From NCBI RefSeq assembly GCF_020564935.1, contig NZ_JAJCXB010000035.1, forward strand, positions 1 through 64,000: a stretch of 64,000 bases of DNA, read 5' to 3'. The position numbers and the translations under genes are program-made. Source of the stretch: Streptomyces pinistramenti (GTDB lineage: Bacteria > Actinomycetota > Actinomycetes > Streptomycetales > Streptomycetaceae). Positions 43,880-52,310 of the stretch are shown piece by piece (within the stretch, counting starts at the first letter, position 1; each line of letters starts with the position of its first letter). The notes under the pieces were generated by a model. It had not been told where the DNA came from. It saw only the letters and a list, made by a program, of their open reading frames with translations, and ran no database searches.

Positions 43880-45484
43880 TCAGTCGGCGACGCCGCGGCC
43901 CAGCTCCCAGATCTGCAGCGCGGACGAGGAGTTGAGGGCCCATTCCACGCCGGTGATGTCGTCGCGGGCGGCGACGTACTGCTTGCCCTGCCACAGCGGG
44001 AGGATCGGGACGTCTTCGGCGAGGATGTTCTGGACTTCCTTGAAGCCGGCGCCCGCGGCGTTGCGGTCGGTCTGCTGCCGGGTGGCGGGGATCAGCTGAT
44101 CGATCTTGGCGTTGCGGTAGGGCGAGTTGAGGAAGTTCCCCTTGCCGAGGAAGGGCGCGATGTAGTTGTCGGCGTCCGGGATGTCGGGGAACCAGCCCAT
44201 GCCGTAGATCGCGTACTTGCCCTCCGACGAGTCGGTGCGGAACTGCTGCCAGTTGCGGATGCCCTTGATGTCGACGTCGAACAGCTTGCTGGCGTTGAGC
44301 TGCTTCTGCAGGGCCGCGAACTCCTTGGCGGTGCTGGCGCCGTAGTGGTTCTCGGTGTACGTCAGGGTCAGCTTCACCGGGGTGTGGATGTTCGCCTGCT
44401 CAAGGATCTTGCGGGCGGCCGGGACGCTGGGGTTGCCGTACTTGGTGAAGAAGGAATTGATGTGGCCGGTGAGGCCGGTGGGCACCAGGGAGTACAGCGG
44501 GTCGCCGGCGTAGGAGTAGACGTCACGCAGCATCTGGGAGCGGTTGACGAGCTGCGCCATCGCCTGGCGTACGGCCGGGTCGGAGACCGACGGGTCCTTC
44601 GTGTTGAAGGCGAGGTAGCGGATTTCCTGGCCGGGCATCTCCTGGAGGGTGATGTGCTCGTCCCGGGAGTTCTTCAGGCCCTTGACCTGATTGGGCGACA
44701 GACCACGGTTCATCAGGTCGATATCGCCCTTGCGCAGGGCCGTCTCCATGTCGGACGAGCTGCCGAAGAACCGCATCGCCACCTTGTTGTTCAGGGGCTT
44801 CACGGCGCCCTTGTAGGTGGGGTTCTTGGTGAAGACGACCTTGGTGACGCGCTGGCCGCTGTGCTCGGCCTTGAGCGTGTACGGGCCGGAGCCGACCAGC
44901 TCGAAGCCGTTGTAGAGATGGTCCTTGGGGTACACGCGGTGGTCGACGATGCCGGCGGCCGGTGTGGTGAGCTTCTGCGGGAAGGTGGCGTCCGGCTTCT
45001 TGAGGTGGAAAACGACTTCGGTGTCGCTGGGTGTTTCCACCTTGTCGATGTCGTTGACCAGCGTGCCGGGACCGTTGGCGTAGTTGATCTTCTGCACGCG
45101 GTCGATGGAGAACTTCACGTCCTGCGCGGTGAGCGCATGGCCGTTGGAGAATTTCAGATCGCTGCGCAGAGTGCACCGGAACTGTTCGTTCCGGGTGTCG
45201 CTGAACCCGCAGGTCTTGGCGGCCTCGGGCACCGGCGCCGTACCGGTCCTCGGCAGCCGCATCAGAGTCTGAAGGGTGCCGCGCAGGACGTTCATCGCGT
45301 CGACGTCGTACGCCTGCGCCGGGTCGAACGGGGCGGGCGCTGCCTTGGTGGCCTCGATCTGCGTGGCGACCCCGACGACGATCGGGTCGCCGCTCCCGCC
45401 CGCGCCGTCCGAGCTGCCGCAGGCAGCGAGTACGGGGGCGAGCAGACCGGCCAGGGCCGGCAGCACCAAGGTCTTGCGATTCAT
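43880..45484 (-). CDS. Oligopeptide-type ABC transporter substrate-binding lipoprotein
   Basis: The 534-residue family 5 (DppA/OppA-like) binding protein has a lipobox (LAAC, Cys22), then SNGHALTAQDVKFSIDR, GSGPYTL and WFPDIPDADNYIAPF, typical of solute-binding proteins for di/oligopeptides or nickel. The transporter permeases and ATPase are not in this window next to it, so it is an orphan receptor or shares a transporter. ATG 45484 with AAGGAA upstream; preceded by a gene-free 362-base region. Confidence 0.92.
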   Translation of the reverse strand: MNRKTLVLPALAGLLAPVLAACGSSDGAGGSGDPIVVGVATQIEATKAAPAPFDPAQAYDVDAMNVLRGTLQTLMRLPRTGTAPVPEAAKTCGFSDTRNEQFRCTLRSDLKFSNGHALTAQDVKFSIDRVQKINYANGPGTLVNDIDKVETPSDTEVVFHLKKPDATFPQKLTTPAAGIVDHRVYPKDHLYNGFELVGSGPYTLKAEHSGQRVTKVVFTKNPTYKGAVKPLNNKVAMRFFGSSSDMETALRKGDIDLMNRGLSPNQVKGLKNSRDEHITLQEMPGQEIRYLAFNTKDPSVSDPAVRQAMAQLVNRSQMLRDVYSYAGDPLYSLVPTGLTGHINSFFTKYGNPSVPAARKILEQANIHTPVKLTLTYTENHYGASTAKEFAALQKQLNASKLFDVDIKGIRNWQQFRTDSSEGKYAIYGMGWFPDIPDADNYIAPFLGKGNFLNSPYRNAKIDQLIPATRQQTDRNAAGAGFKEVQNILAEDVPILPLWQGKQYVAARDDITGVEWALNSSSALQIWELGRGVAD

Positions 45485-45846
45485 CGTCGGCAGGTTCCTT
45501 ATCAGCTGCAGAGGTGTTGCTCGCGTCGACATTAGTAGCCACGGCCAGCCGGTCCGGGACGGAACGGAGTTGCCGTTATATCGCCACGGGATATCCGTAC
45601 CCGGACGACCGATAACCGGACGGCGGAACGATTCGTACGTCGCTCCACCAATCCGGACACTTACCCCCGCACAAAGGGTCGAAGAGGCCCCCTGGAACAC
45701 CTGTCGGCCCGACTGTCGACGCCATGGCGCGTGAGAAACGTCACGCCTCCAATTACCCTTCACGATGCGGGAATTCGGGCGTGCATTCGTCACGGAAAAT
45801 GAGCGCACCACTCCCCTGAGTTCCGTCGGTTTTCACCGAAGCACGC
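45485..45846. other. Gene-free intergenic region upstream of the binding lipoprotein
   Basis: No convincing coding frame, tRNA or terminator is visible. It is less GC-rich than its surroundings, especially near 45560-45620 and 45740-45840, and should contain the lipoprotein promoter. A short direct repeat CCGGACG near 45600-45620 is the only pattern noted. Confidence 0.5.
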
Positions 45847-46560
45847 TCAGTGCACGCCGTCTCGGCTTTCCGTGATGAGTGACCGGAGAAAAGGCAGATC
45901 AACTTCTTCGAGCGAACGGACGACCGTACGGCCGTCGGCGGGCGGGATCGGCAGCACGGACGGCACGGCGACGACCCGGCAGCCCGCGGCCTCGGCCGCC
46001 GTCACGCCGGTCATCGTGTCCTCCACCACCGCACACCGCGCCGGGTCGACGCCCAGCCGCGCCGCCGCCGTCAGATACGGGTCCGGGTGCGGCTTGGTGC
46101 GTGGCAGTTCGTCACCCGCGAGGGTCAGGTGGAAGTTCGCCGCTCCCAGGGAGAGCAGCATCCGGTCGATGATGGTCCGGTGCGAGGCCGAGACCAGCGC
46201 GGTGGGCACGGCGTGCGCGGCCAGTTCGGCGAGCAGCCGGTGCGCGCCGGGCATCAGCGGCACGCCATGGGCGATCCGGGCGGCGAAGCGGGCGTTGAGC
46301 AGGCCGCTCAGCTCCGTCAGGCCGATCTCGGCTCCGGTGGCGCGGATCAGGTAGCCGGCGCTGCGGGTCATCGGGCCGCCGACGACGACGCCGCGGTGGG
46401 TGTCGTCCAGGATGTGCCCCAGTTCGGCGAAGACCTCCGCCTCCGCCTCCCACCAGAAGCCCTCGGTGTCGACGAGGGTGCCGTCCAGGTCGAGGAAGAC
46501 GGCCTGGAGGGTCGCGCCTTCGGCCGTACGGGTATCGACCGCGGGGATGCTGCTGGTCAT
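45847..46560 (-). CDS. HAD-family hydrolase (phosphatase/phosphoglucomutase-like)
   Basis: The 237-residue cytosolic HAD subfamily IA enzyme has motif I FLDLDGTLVDTE (Asp24, Asp26), motif II ALVSAS, Lys in PRTKPHPDPYL and motif IV VVEDTMTGVTAA. The four-helix cap after motif I is of the beta-phosphoglucomutase type. Substrate is a small phosphorylated metabolite, not predictable. ATG 46560 has GGAGGTGG upstream. It follows metH on the same strand, with terminator-like hairpins between. Confidence 0.9.
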   Translation of the reverse strand: MTSSIPAVDTRTAEGATLQAVFLDLDGTLVDTEGFWWEAEAEVFAELGHILDDTHRGVVVGGPMTRSAGYLIRATGAEIGLTELSGLLNARFAARIAHGVPLMPGAHRLLAELAAHAVPTALVSASHRTIIDRMLLSLGAANFHLTLAGDELPRTKPHPDPYLTAAARLGVDPARCAVVEDTMTGVTAAEAAGCRVVAVPSVLPIPPADGRTVVRSLEEVDLPFLRSLITESRDGVH

Positions 46561-46599
46561 CCGTCCACCTCCGTGAGGGCGTCCCCGAAGGGACGAAAG

Positions 46600-46636
46600 G
46601 GCCGGTCGCCGCCCCGGACGGGGGAAGCGACCGGCC
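46600..46636 (-). terminator. Hairpin between metH and HAD gene
   Basis: GGCCGGTCGC and GCGACCGGCC form a perfect 10-bp stem with a 17-base loop, just upstream of the HAD gene and downstream of metH. Confidence 0.55.
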
Positions 46637-46695
46637 ACTACCGGACCGACCAGTGTACGACTGCCCACGGCGAGGTGCCCGCCGCGGCGGTGGCG

Positions 46696-46723
46696 GGCCG
46701 CCCGCCGGGGATGACGGGCGGCC
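46696..46723 (-). terminator. Hairpin immediately after metH
   Basis: GGCCGCCCG and CGGGCGGCC pair perfectly across a 10-base loop, 10 bases beyond the metH stop; likely terminator or RNA 3'-end stem. Confidence 0.6.
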
Positions 46724-46732
46724 GCGTGCTGC

Positions 46733-49700
46733 TCACCGTGCGTTGAAGTACTTCGCTTCGGGGTGGTGGATGATGATCGCGTCGGTGGACTGTTCGGGGT
46801 GGAGCTGGAATTCCTCGGACAGCTCGACGCCGATGCGCCCGGGTTCGAGCAGGTCGGCGATCTTGGCGCGGTCCTCCAGGTCGGGGCAGGCGCCGTAGCC
46901 CAGCGAGAAGCGCGCGCCGCGGTACTTGAGGGCGAACATGTCCTCGACGTCGGCGGGGTCCTCGCCGGCGAAGCCCAGCTCGGAGCGGACCCTGGCGTGC
47001 CAGTACTCGGCCAGCGCCTCGGCGAGCTGGACGGACAGGCCGTGCAGTTCGAGGTAGTCGCGGTAGGCGTTGGCGGCGAACAGCTCGGCGGTCGCCTCGC
47101 CGATCCGTGAGCCGACGGTGACGACCTGAAGCCCGACGACGTCCCGCTCGCCCGACTCCTCGGGCCGGAAGAAGTCGGCCAGGCACAGGCGCCGGCCGCG
47201 GCGCTGGCGCGGGAAGGTGAAGCGGGTGCGCTCGGTGCCGTCCTCGTGCAGGAGGATGAGGTCGTCGCCCTTGGAGTAGCAGGGGAAGTAGCCCTGCACG
47301 ACGGCGGCTTCCAGGAGGTTCTCGGTCTGGAGCTTGTCCAGCCAGCCGCGCAGCCGCGGCCGGCCCTCGGCCTCCACCAGCTCCTCGTACGTCGGGCCGT
47401 CTCCCGTACGGGCCTGCTTGAGGCCCCACTGGCCCTTGAAGAGGGCGCCCTCGTCCAGCCAGGAGGAGTAGTCGGCGAGCTGGATGCCCTTGACGACGCG
47501 GGTGCCCCAGAACGGCGGCTCGGGGACGGGGTTGTCGACGGCGACGTCGGAGCGCACCGAGCCCTCGGGTTCCTCGGCCTCCAGGACGGCGGTCTCGCGC
47601 TTGGGCACCCGCCGCTGCTTCAGCTCGGGCAGCGCCGCACCCGGCACCCCGCGCTTGACGGCGATCAGGGCGTCCATCAGGCGCAGTCCCTCGAAGGCGT
47701 CCCGGGCGTAGCGGACCTCGCCCTCGTAGATCTCGTGCAGGTCCTGTTCGACGTAGGCGCGGGTGAGGGCGGCGCCGCCGAGGATGACGGGGAAGTCGGC
47801 TGCCATGTTGCGCTGGTTCAGCTCCTGGAGGTTCTCCTTCATGATCACCGTGGACTTGACCAGGAGTCCCGACATGCCGATGACGTCCGCGCGGTGTTCC
47901 TCGGCGGCCTCCAGGATCGCCGAAACGGGCTGCTTGATGCCGAGGTTGACGACGTTGTAGCCGTTGTTGGACAGGATGATGTCGACGAGGTTCTTGCCGA
48001 TGTCGTGGACGTCGCCGCGGACGGTGGCGAGCACGATGGTGCCCTTGCCCTCGTCGTCGCTCTTCTCCATGTGCGGTTCGAGGTGGGCGACCGCGGTCTT
48101 CATGACCTCGGCGGACTGGAGGACGAACGGCAGCTGCATCTGGCCGGAGCCGAACAGCTCGCCGACGACCTTCATGCCTTCCAGGAGCGTGTCGTTGACG
48201 ATGGCCAGCGCCGGACGGCTCGTCAGCGCCTCGTCCAGGTCGGCCTCCAGGCCGTTCTTCTCGCCGTCGATGATGCGGCGCTGAAGGCGCTCGTCCAGCG
48301 GCAGGGCCAGGAGTTCCTCGGCGCGGCCGTCCTTGAGGGACTTGGTGTTGACGCCCTCGAACAGCTCCATGAGCTTCTGCAGCGGGTCGTAGCCCTCGGC
48401 GCGGCGGTCGTAGATCAGGTCGTGGGCGGCCTTGACCTGCTCCTCCTCCAGCCGGGCGATCGGCAGGATCTTCGAGGCGTGCACGATCGCCGAGTCCAGG
48501 CCGGCCTTGACGCACTCGTCGAGGAAGACGGAGTTGAGCGTGATGCGGGCGGCGGGGTTCAGGCCGAAGGAGATGTTCGACAGGCCCAGCGTGGTCTGTA
48601 CGTCGGGGTGGCGGCGCTTGAGTTCGCGGATCGCCTCGATGGTGTTGATGCCGTCCTTGCGGGACTCCTCCTGACCGGTGCAGATGGTGAAGGTCAGGGT
48701 GTCGATGAGGATGTCCGACTCGTGGATGCCCCAGTTGCCGGTCAGGTCGGCGATGATCCGCTCCGCGATGGCGACCTTGTCCTCGGCGGTGCGGGCCTGG
48801 CCCTTCTCGTCGATGGTCAGCGCGATCAGCGCCGCGCCGTGCTCGGCGGCCAGCGCGGTCACCTTCGCCCAGCGGGACTCGGGGCCGTCGCCGTCCTCGT
48901 AGTTGACGGAGTTGATCACCGCGCGGCCGCCCAGCTTCTCCAGGCCGGCCTGGAGCACGGGCAGTTCGGTGGAGTCCAGCACGATCGGCAGGGTGGAGGC
49001 GGTGGCGAGCCGGCCGGCCAGCTCCTCCATGTCGGCGACACCGTCCCGGCCGACGTAGTCGACGCACAGGTCGAGCATGTGGGCGCCCTCGCGGATCTGG
49101 TCGCGGGCGATCTCCACGCAGTCGTCCCAGCGGGCCTCCAGCATCGCCTCGCGGAATTTCTTCGACCCGTTGGCGTTGGTGCGCTCCCCGATGGCGAGGT
49201 AGGAGGTGTCCTGGCGGAAGGGCACGGTCTGGTAGAGGGAGGCGGCGCCGGGCTCGGGGCGCGCCTCGCGGGCCGGCGGGACCAGGCCGCGCACCCGCTC
49301 GACGACCTGCCGCAGGTGCTCGGGGGTCGTGCCGCAGCAGCCGCCGACCAGCGACAGGCCGTACTCGGCGACGAACGACTCCTGCGCGTCGGCGAGTTCA
49401 CCTGCGGACAGCGGGTAGTGCGCGCCGTCCTTGCCCAGGACCGGCAGGCCCGCGTTGGGCATGCAGGAGATCGGGACGCGGGAGTTGCGGGCGAGGTAGC
49501 GCAGGTGCTCGCTCATCTCGGACGGTCCGGTGGCGCAGTTGAGGCCGATCATGTCGATGCCGAGCGGCTCCAGCGCGGTCAGCGCGGCGCCGATCTCCGA
49601 GCCCAGCAGCATGGTGCCGGTGGTCTCGACCGTCACCGAGCAGATCACCGGGAGGCGGGTGCCGGTCGCTGCGAGGGCGCGGCGGGCGCCGAGGATGGCG

Positions 49701-50242
49701 GCCTTGGTCTGCAGCAGGTCCTGCGTCGTCTCCACCAGCAGCGCGTCGGCGCCGCCGGCGATCATGCCCTCGGCGTTCTGCTGATAGGCGTCGCGCAGCG
49801 TGACGTACGGGGCGTGGCCCAGCGTCGGCAGCTTGGTGCCGGGGCCCATCGAGCCCAGCACCCAGCGCTGCTGCCCGGTCGACGCGGTGAACTCGTCGGC
49901 GGCCTCGCGGGCGATCCGGGCGCCGGACTCGGACAGTTCGAAGACCCGCTCGGGGATGTCGTATTCGGCCAGCGCGGCGAAGTTCGCACCGAAGGTATTG
50001 GTCTCCACGCAGTCGACGCCGACCGCGAAGTACTCCTCATGCACCGAGCGCACGATGTCCGGACGGGTGATGTTGAGGACTTCGTTGCAGCCCTCCAGCT
50101 GCTGGAAGTCCTCCATCGTCGGGTCCTGCGCCTGCAGCATCGTGCCCATCGCCCCGTCGGCGACCACCACCCGGGAGGCCAGCGCCTCGCGGAAGGAATC
50201 GACGCGGGATGTGCTGTCGGACGATGGCGTGTACGAGGCCAT
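46733..50242 (-). CDS. metH: Cobalamin-dependent methionine synthase MetH
   Basis: The 1169-residue modular enzyme transfers a methyl group from methyltetrahydrofolate to homocysteine through B12. Order: homocysteine domain (1-320; zinc cysteines in GLNCATGP and GGCCGTTPEH), folate domain (about 330-620; IGERTNANGSKKF), cobalamin cap and binding domain (about 650-890; GDVHDIGKN gives the His ligand to cobalt), and a C-terminal SAM reactivation domain (about 900-1169). ATG 50242 with GGGGAG upstream. It is divergent from gylR; a 238-base region in between holds both promoters. Confidence 0.97.
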   Translation of the reverse strand: MASYTPSSDSTSRVDSFREALASRVVVADGAMGTMLQAQDPTMEDFQQLEGCNEVLNITRPDIVRSVHEEYFAVGVDCVETNTFGANFAALAEYDIPERVFELSESGARIAREAADEFTASTGQQRWVLGSMGPGTKLPTLGHAPYVTLRDAYQQNAEGMIAGGADALLVETTQDLLQTKAAILGARRALAATGTRLPVICSVTVETTGTMLLGSEIGAALTALEPLGIDMIGLNCATGPSEMSEHLRYLARNSRVPISCMPNAGLPVLGKDGAHYPLSAGELADAQESFVAEYGLSLVGGCCGTTPEHLRQVVERVRGLVPPAREARPEPGAASLYQTVPFRQDTSYLAIGERTNANGSKKFREAMLEARWDDCVEIARDQIREGAHMLDLCVDYVGRDGVADMEELAGRLATASTLPIVLDSTELPVLQAGLEKLGGRAVINSVNYEDGDGPESRWAKVTALAAEHGAALIALTIDEKGQARTAEDKVAIAERIIADLTGNWGIHESDILIDTLTFTICTGQEESRKDGINTIEAIRELKRRHPDVQTTLGLSNISFGLNPAARITLNSVFLDECVKAGLDSAIVHASKILPIARLEEEQVKAAHDLIYDRRAEGYDPLQKLMELFEGVNTKSLKDGRAEELLALPLDERLQRRIIDGEKNGLEADLDEALTSRPALAIVNDTLLEGMKVVGELFGSGQMQLPFVLQSAEVMKTAVAHLEPHMEKSDDEGKGTIVLATVRGDVHDIGKNLVDIILSNNGYNVVNLGIKQPVSAILEAAEEHRADVIGMSGLLVKSTVIMKENLQELNQRNMAADFPVILGGAALTRAYVEQDLHEIYEGEVRYARDAFEGLRLMDALIAVKRGVPGAALPELKQRRVPKRETAVLEAEEPEGSVRSDVAVDNPVPEPPFWGTRVVKGIQLADYSSWLDEGALFKGQWGLKQARTGDGPTYEELVEAEGRPRLRGWLDKLQTENLLEAAVVQGYFPCYSKGDDLILLHEDGTERTRFTFPRQRRGRRLCLADFFRPEESGERDVVGLQVVTVGSRIGEATAELFAANAYRDYLELHGLSVQLAEALAEYWHARVRSELGFAGEDPADVEDMFALKYRGARFSLGYGACPDLEDRAKIADLLEPGRIGVELSEEFQLHPEQSTDAIIIHHPEAKYFNAR

Positions 50243-50445
50243 GGAGATACTCCCCTGGTTGCGACGGCTGTCGGCTTTGCACCCTCCGGGAGAGGGCGCA
50301 CCCGGCCAGCGTAGCTGCCGGCCCGGGACGGGGGTGCCGCATTCCAGCGCGTGGACAGCCACGTGGCCTGCCGCGTGCGCGGCACAATCCATGATCGTGA
50401 TGGCTCCAGTGCCCCCCGCCGGTCGGCATGGGCCGATATCGTTCA

Positions 50446-50457
50446 GCATTGTCGAAC
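50446..50457. promoter_or_regulatory. Putative GylR operator upstream of gylR
   Basis: GCATTGTCGAAC lies 22 bases before the gylR start. The identical 12-mer occurs before glpF at 51335-51346. It is a good candidate for autoregulation by GylR, which is known to repress its own gene and the gyl operon in S. coelicolor. Confidence 0.65.
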
Positions 50458-50479
50458 CGCTCAATACGGAGGTTGTCCG

Positions 50480-51244
50480 ATGGCACGCACCATCCAGTCG
50501 CTGGAGCGAGCCGCCGCAGTGCTGCGGCTGCTGGCCGGCGGGGAACGGCGGCTGGGTCTGTCCGACATCTCCTCCGCCCTCGGCCTGGCCAAGGGGACCG
50601 CACACGGCATCCTGCGCACCCTCCAGCAGGAGGGTTTCGTCGAACAGGACCCGGCGTCCGGGCGCTACCAGCTGGGCGCCGAACTGCTGCGCCTCGGCAA
50701 CAGCTACCTGGACGTGCACGAGCTGCGCGCGCGGGCGCTGGTGTGGACCGACGATCTGGCCCGTTCCAGCGGCGAGAGCGTGTATCTCGGTGTGCTGCAC
50801 CAGCAGGGCGTGCTGATCGTCCATCACGTCTTCCGGCCGGACGACAGCCGCCAGGTCCTTGAGGTGGGCGCGATGCACCCGCTCCACAGCACGGCGCTGG
50901 GCAAGGTGCTGTGCGCGTACGACCCGGTGGCGCACAGCGAGGTCACGGAGGTGGAGCGGCAGCCGCTCACGCCGCGCACGGTGACCGGTCTCGACGACTT
51001 CGAGGGCGTGCTGGACGTGACCCGGGCGCGCGGCTGGGCCGCGGACGTCGAGGAGACCTGGGACGGGGTGGCGTCGGTGGCCGCGCCGATCCATGACCGC
51101 AGGCGGATGCCGGTGGGTGCGGTGGGAATCACAGGGGCCGTGGAGCGGGTGTGCAAAGAGGGCGAGCTACGGCCGGAAATCATCGCTGCTGTGAGGGATT
51201 GCGCACGCGCCGTGTCCAGGGATCTTGGTGCAGGCCGCTTCTGA
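50480..51244 (+). CDS. gylR: IclR-family glycerol operon regulator GylR
   Basis: The 254-residue protein has an N-terminal winged helix (SLERAAAVLRLLAGGERRLGLSDISSALGLAKGTAHGILRTL) and a GAF-like effector domain (ESVYLGVLHQQGVLIVHHV, MHPLHSTALGKVLCAY, RGWAADVEETWDGVASVAAPI). In S. coelicolor GylR represses the glycerol operon and is induced through glycerol or glycerol-3-phosphate. ATG 50480 with CGGAGG upstream. The operon glpF-glpK-glpD follows in the same direction. Confidence 0.94.
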   Translation: MARTIQSLERAAAVLRLLAGGERRLGLSDISSALGLAKGTAHGILRTLQQEGFVEQDPASGRYQLGAELLRLGNSYLDVHELRARALVWTDDLARSSGESVYLGVLHQQGVLIVHHVFRPDDSRQVLEVGAMHPLHSTALGKVLCAYDPVAHSEVTEVERQPLTPRTVTGLDDFEGVLDVTRARGWAADVEETWDGVASVAAPIHDRRRMPVGAVGITGAVERVCKEGELRPEIIAAVRDCARAVSRDLGAGRF

Positions 51245-51336
51245 CCGTTTTAGGTGCAATTACTCACCCAAGGTTTTCGCCACAGATGCCTTGACGGTTT
51301 CCTGCGGGTAAACAAAACTGCCGTTCGTCGGTCGGC

Positions 51337-51359
51337 ATTGTCGAACACCTTGCGACAAT
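51337..51359. promoter_or_regulatory. Putative GylR operator upstream of glpF
   Basis: ATTGTCG-N9-CGACAAT is a perfect 7-bp inverted repeat; its left arm belongs to the GCATTGTCGAAC element (51335-51346) also found before gylR. It lies about 115 bases before the glpF start, within the expected promoter region. Confidence 0.7.
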
Positions 51360-51472
51360 CTTCGTTATGGTGGGCAGTGCCGCGGGCCGACCACCACCCT
51401 CTTGGAGGGTGCGGACCACCGGAGGGACCTGGGGGTCCGCCTTCCCCTGGACGAAGGACAAAGGAGTCGCGG

Positions 51473-52261
51473 GTGTCCAGCTCCGACATCTTCATCAGCG
51501 AGACCATCGGTACCGCTGTTCTGATATTGCTGGGCGGTGGCGTCTGCGCCGCCGTCACGTTCAAGCGCTCCAAGGCGTACAACGCCGGGTGGGTCGCCAT
51601 CGCCTTCGGGTGGGGCTTGGCCGTCCTCGCGGGCGCTTACATCGCCGCGAAGTCCGGCGCGCACCTCAACCCCGCGGTCACCATCGGGCTCGCCATCAAG
51701 GGCGGCATCGAGTGGAGCCAGGTACCGGTCTACTTCGGCGGCGAGCTGCTCGGCTCCATGATCGGCGCGTTCCTGGTGTGGATCTCGTACTACGGGCAGT
51801 TCCGGGCGCACCTGACGGACCCCGAGGTGCTGGCCGCGCACAACGGCACGGACGGCCTCGTCGATCAGGCCGCGGCACCGAAGGCAGGCCCGGTTCTGGG
51901 CATCTTCTCCACCGGCCCGGAAATCCGGCACGCGGTACAGAACCTCGCAACCGAGATCATCGCCACCATCGTGCTCGTGCTGGCGATCCTCAACCTCGGC
52001 CTGAGCGACAACGGCAAGGGCGTCGGGCCGCTGGGCTCCCTGCTGGTCGCCCTGGTCGTCGTCGGTATCGGTCTGTCGCTGGGCGGGCCCACCGGCTACG
52101 GCATCAACCCGGTCCGCGACCTCGGGCCGCGCATCGTGCACGCGCTGCTGCCGCTGCCCAACAAGGGCGGTTCGGACTGGGGATACGCCTGGATCCCGGT
52201 CGTCGGCCCGCTGATTGGCGGGGCCATCGCCGGTGGCATCTATCAGGTGGCATTCGCCTGA
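51473..52261 (+). CDS. glpF: Glycerol uptake facilitator GlpF (GylC)
   Basis: The 262-residue aquaglyceroporin has six membrane helices and the two half-helix signature boxes: NPAV near 64-67 and NPVRDLGPR near the C-terminal half, with the glycerol-selective Asp after the second box. GTG 51473 follows AAGGAG. It lets glycerol diffuse into the cell where GlpK traps it as glycerol-3-phosphate. First gene of the operon; its leader contains the GC hairpin CACCCTC-TTG-GAGGGTG (51395-51411). Confidence 0.94.
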   Translation: MSSSDIFISETIGTAVLILLGGGVCAAVTFKRSKAYNAGWVAIAFGWGLAVLAGAYIAAKSGAHLNPAVTIGLAIKGGIEWSQVPVYFGGELLGSMIGAFLVWISYYGQFRAHLTDPEVLAAHNGTDGLVDQAAAPKAGPVLGIFSTGPEIRHAVQNLATEIIATIVLVLAILNLGLSDNGKGVGPLGSLLVALVVVGIGLSLGGPTGYGINPVRDLGPRIVHALLPLPNKGGSDWGYAWIPVVGPLIGGAIAGGIYQVAFA

Positions 52262-52310
52262 TCCGCGACCCCGCCCCGACCCCGCCCGCACAGATTTTCT
52301 GGAGCACACC

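Noticed and set aside
50243..50400. Possible B12, SAM or SAH riboswitch upstream of metH
   Set aside because: A small stem (GCGCCCTC/GAGGGTGC) is present, but no B12 box or other conserved riboswitch core could be recognised.
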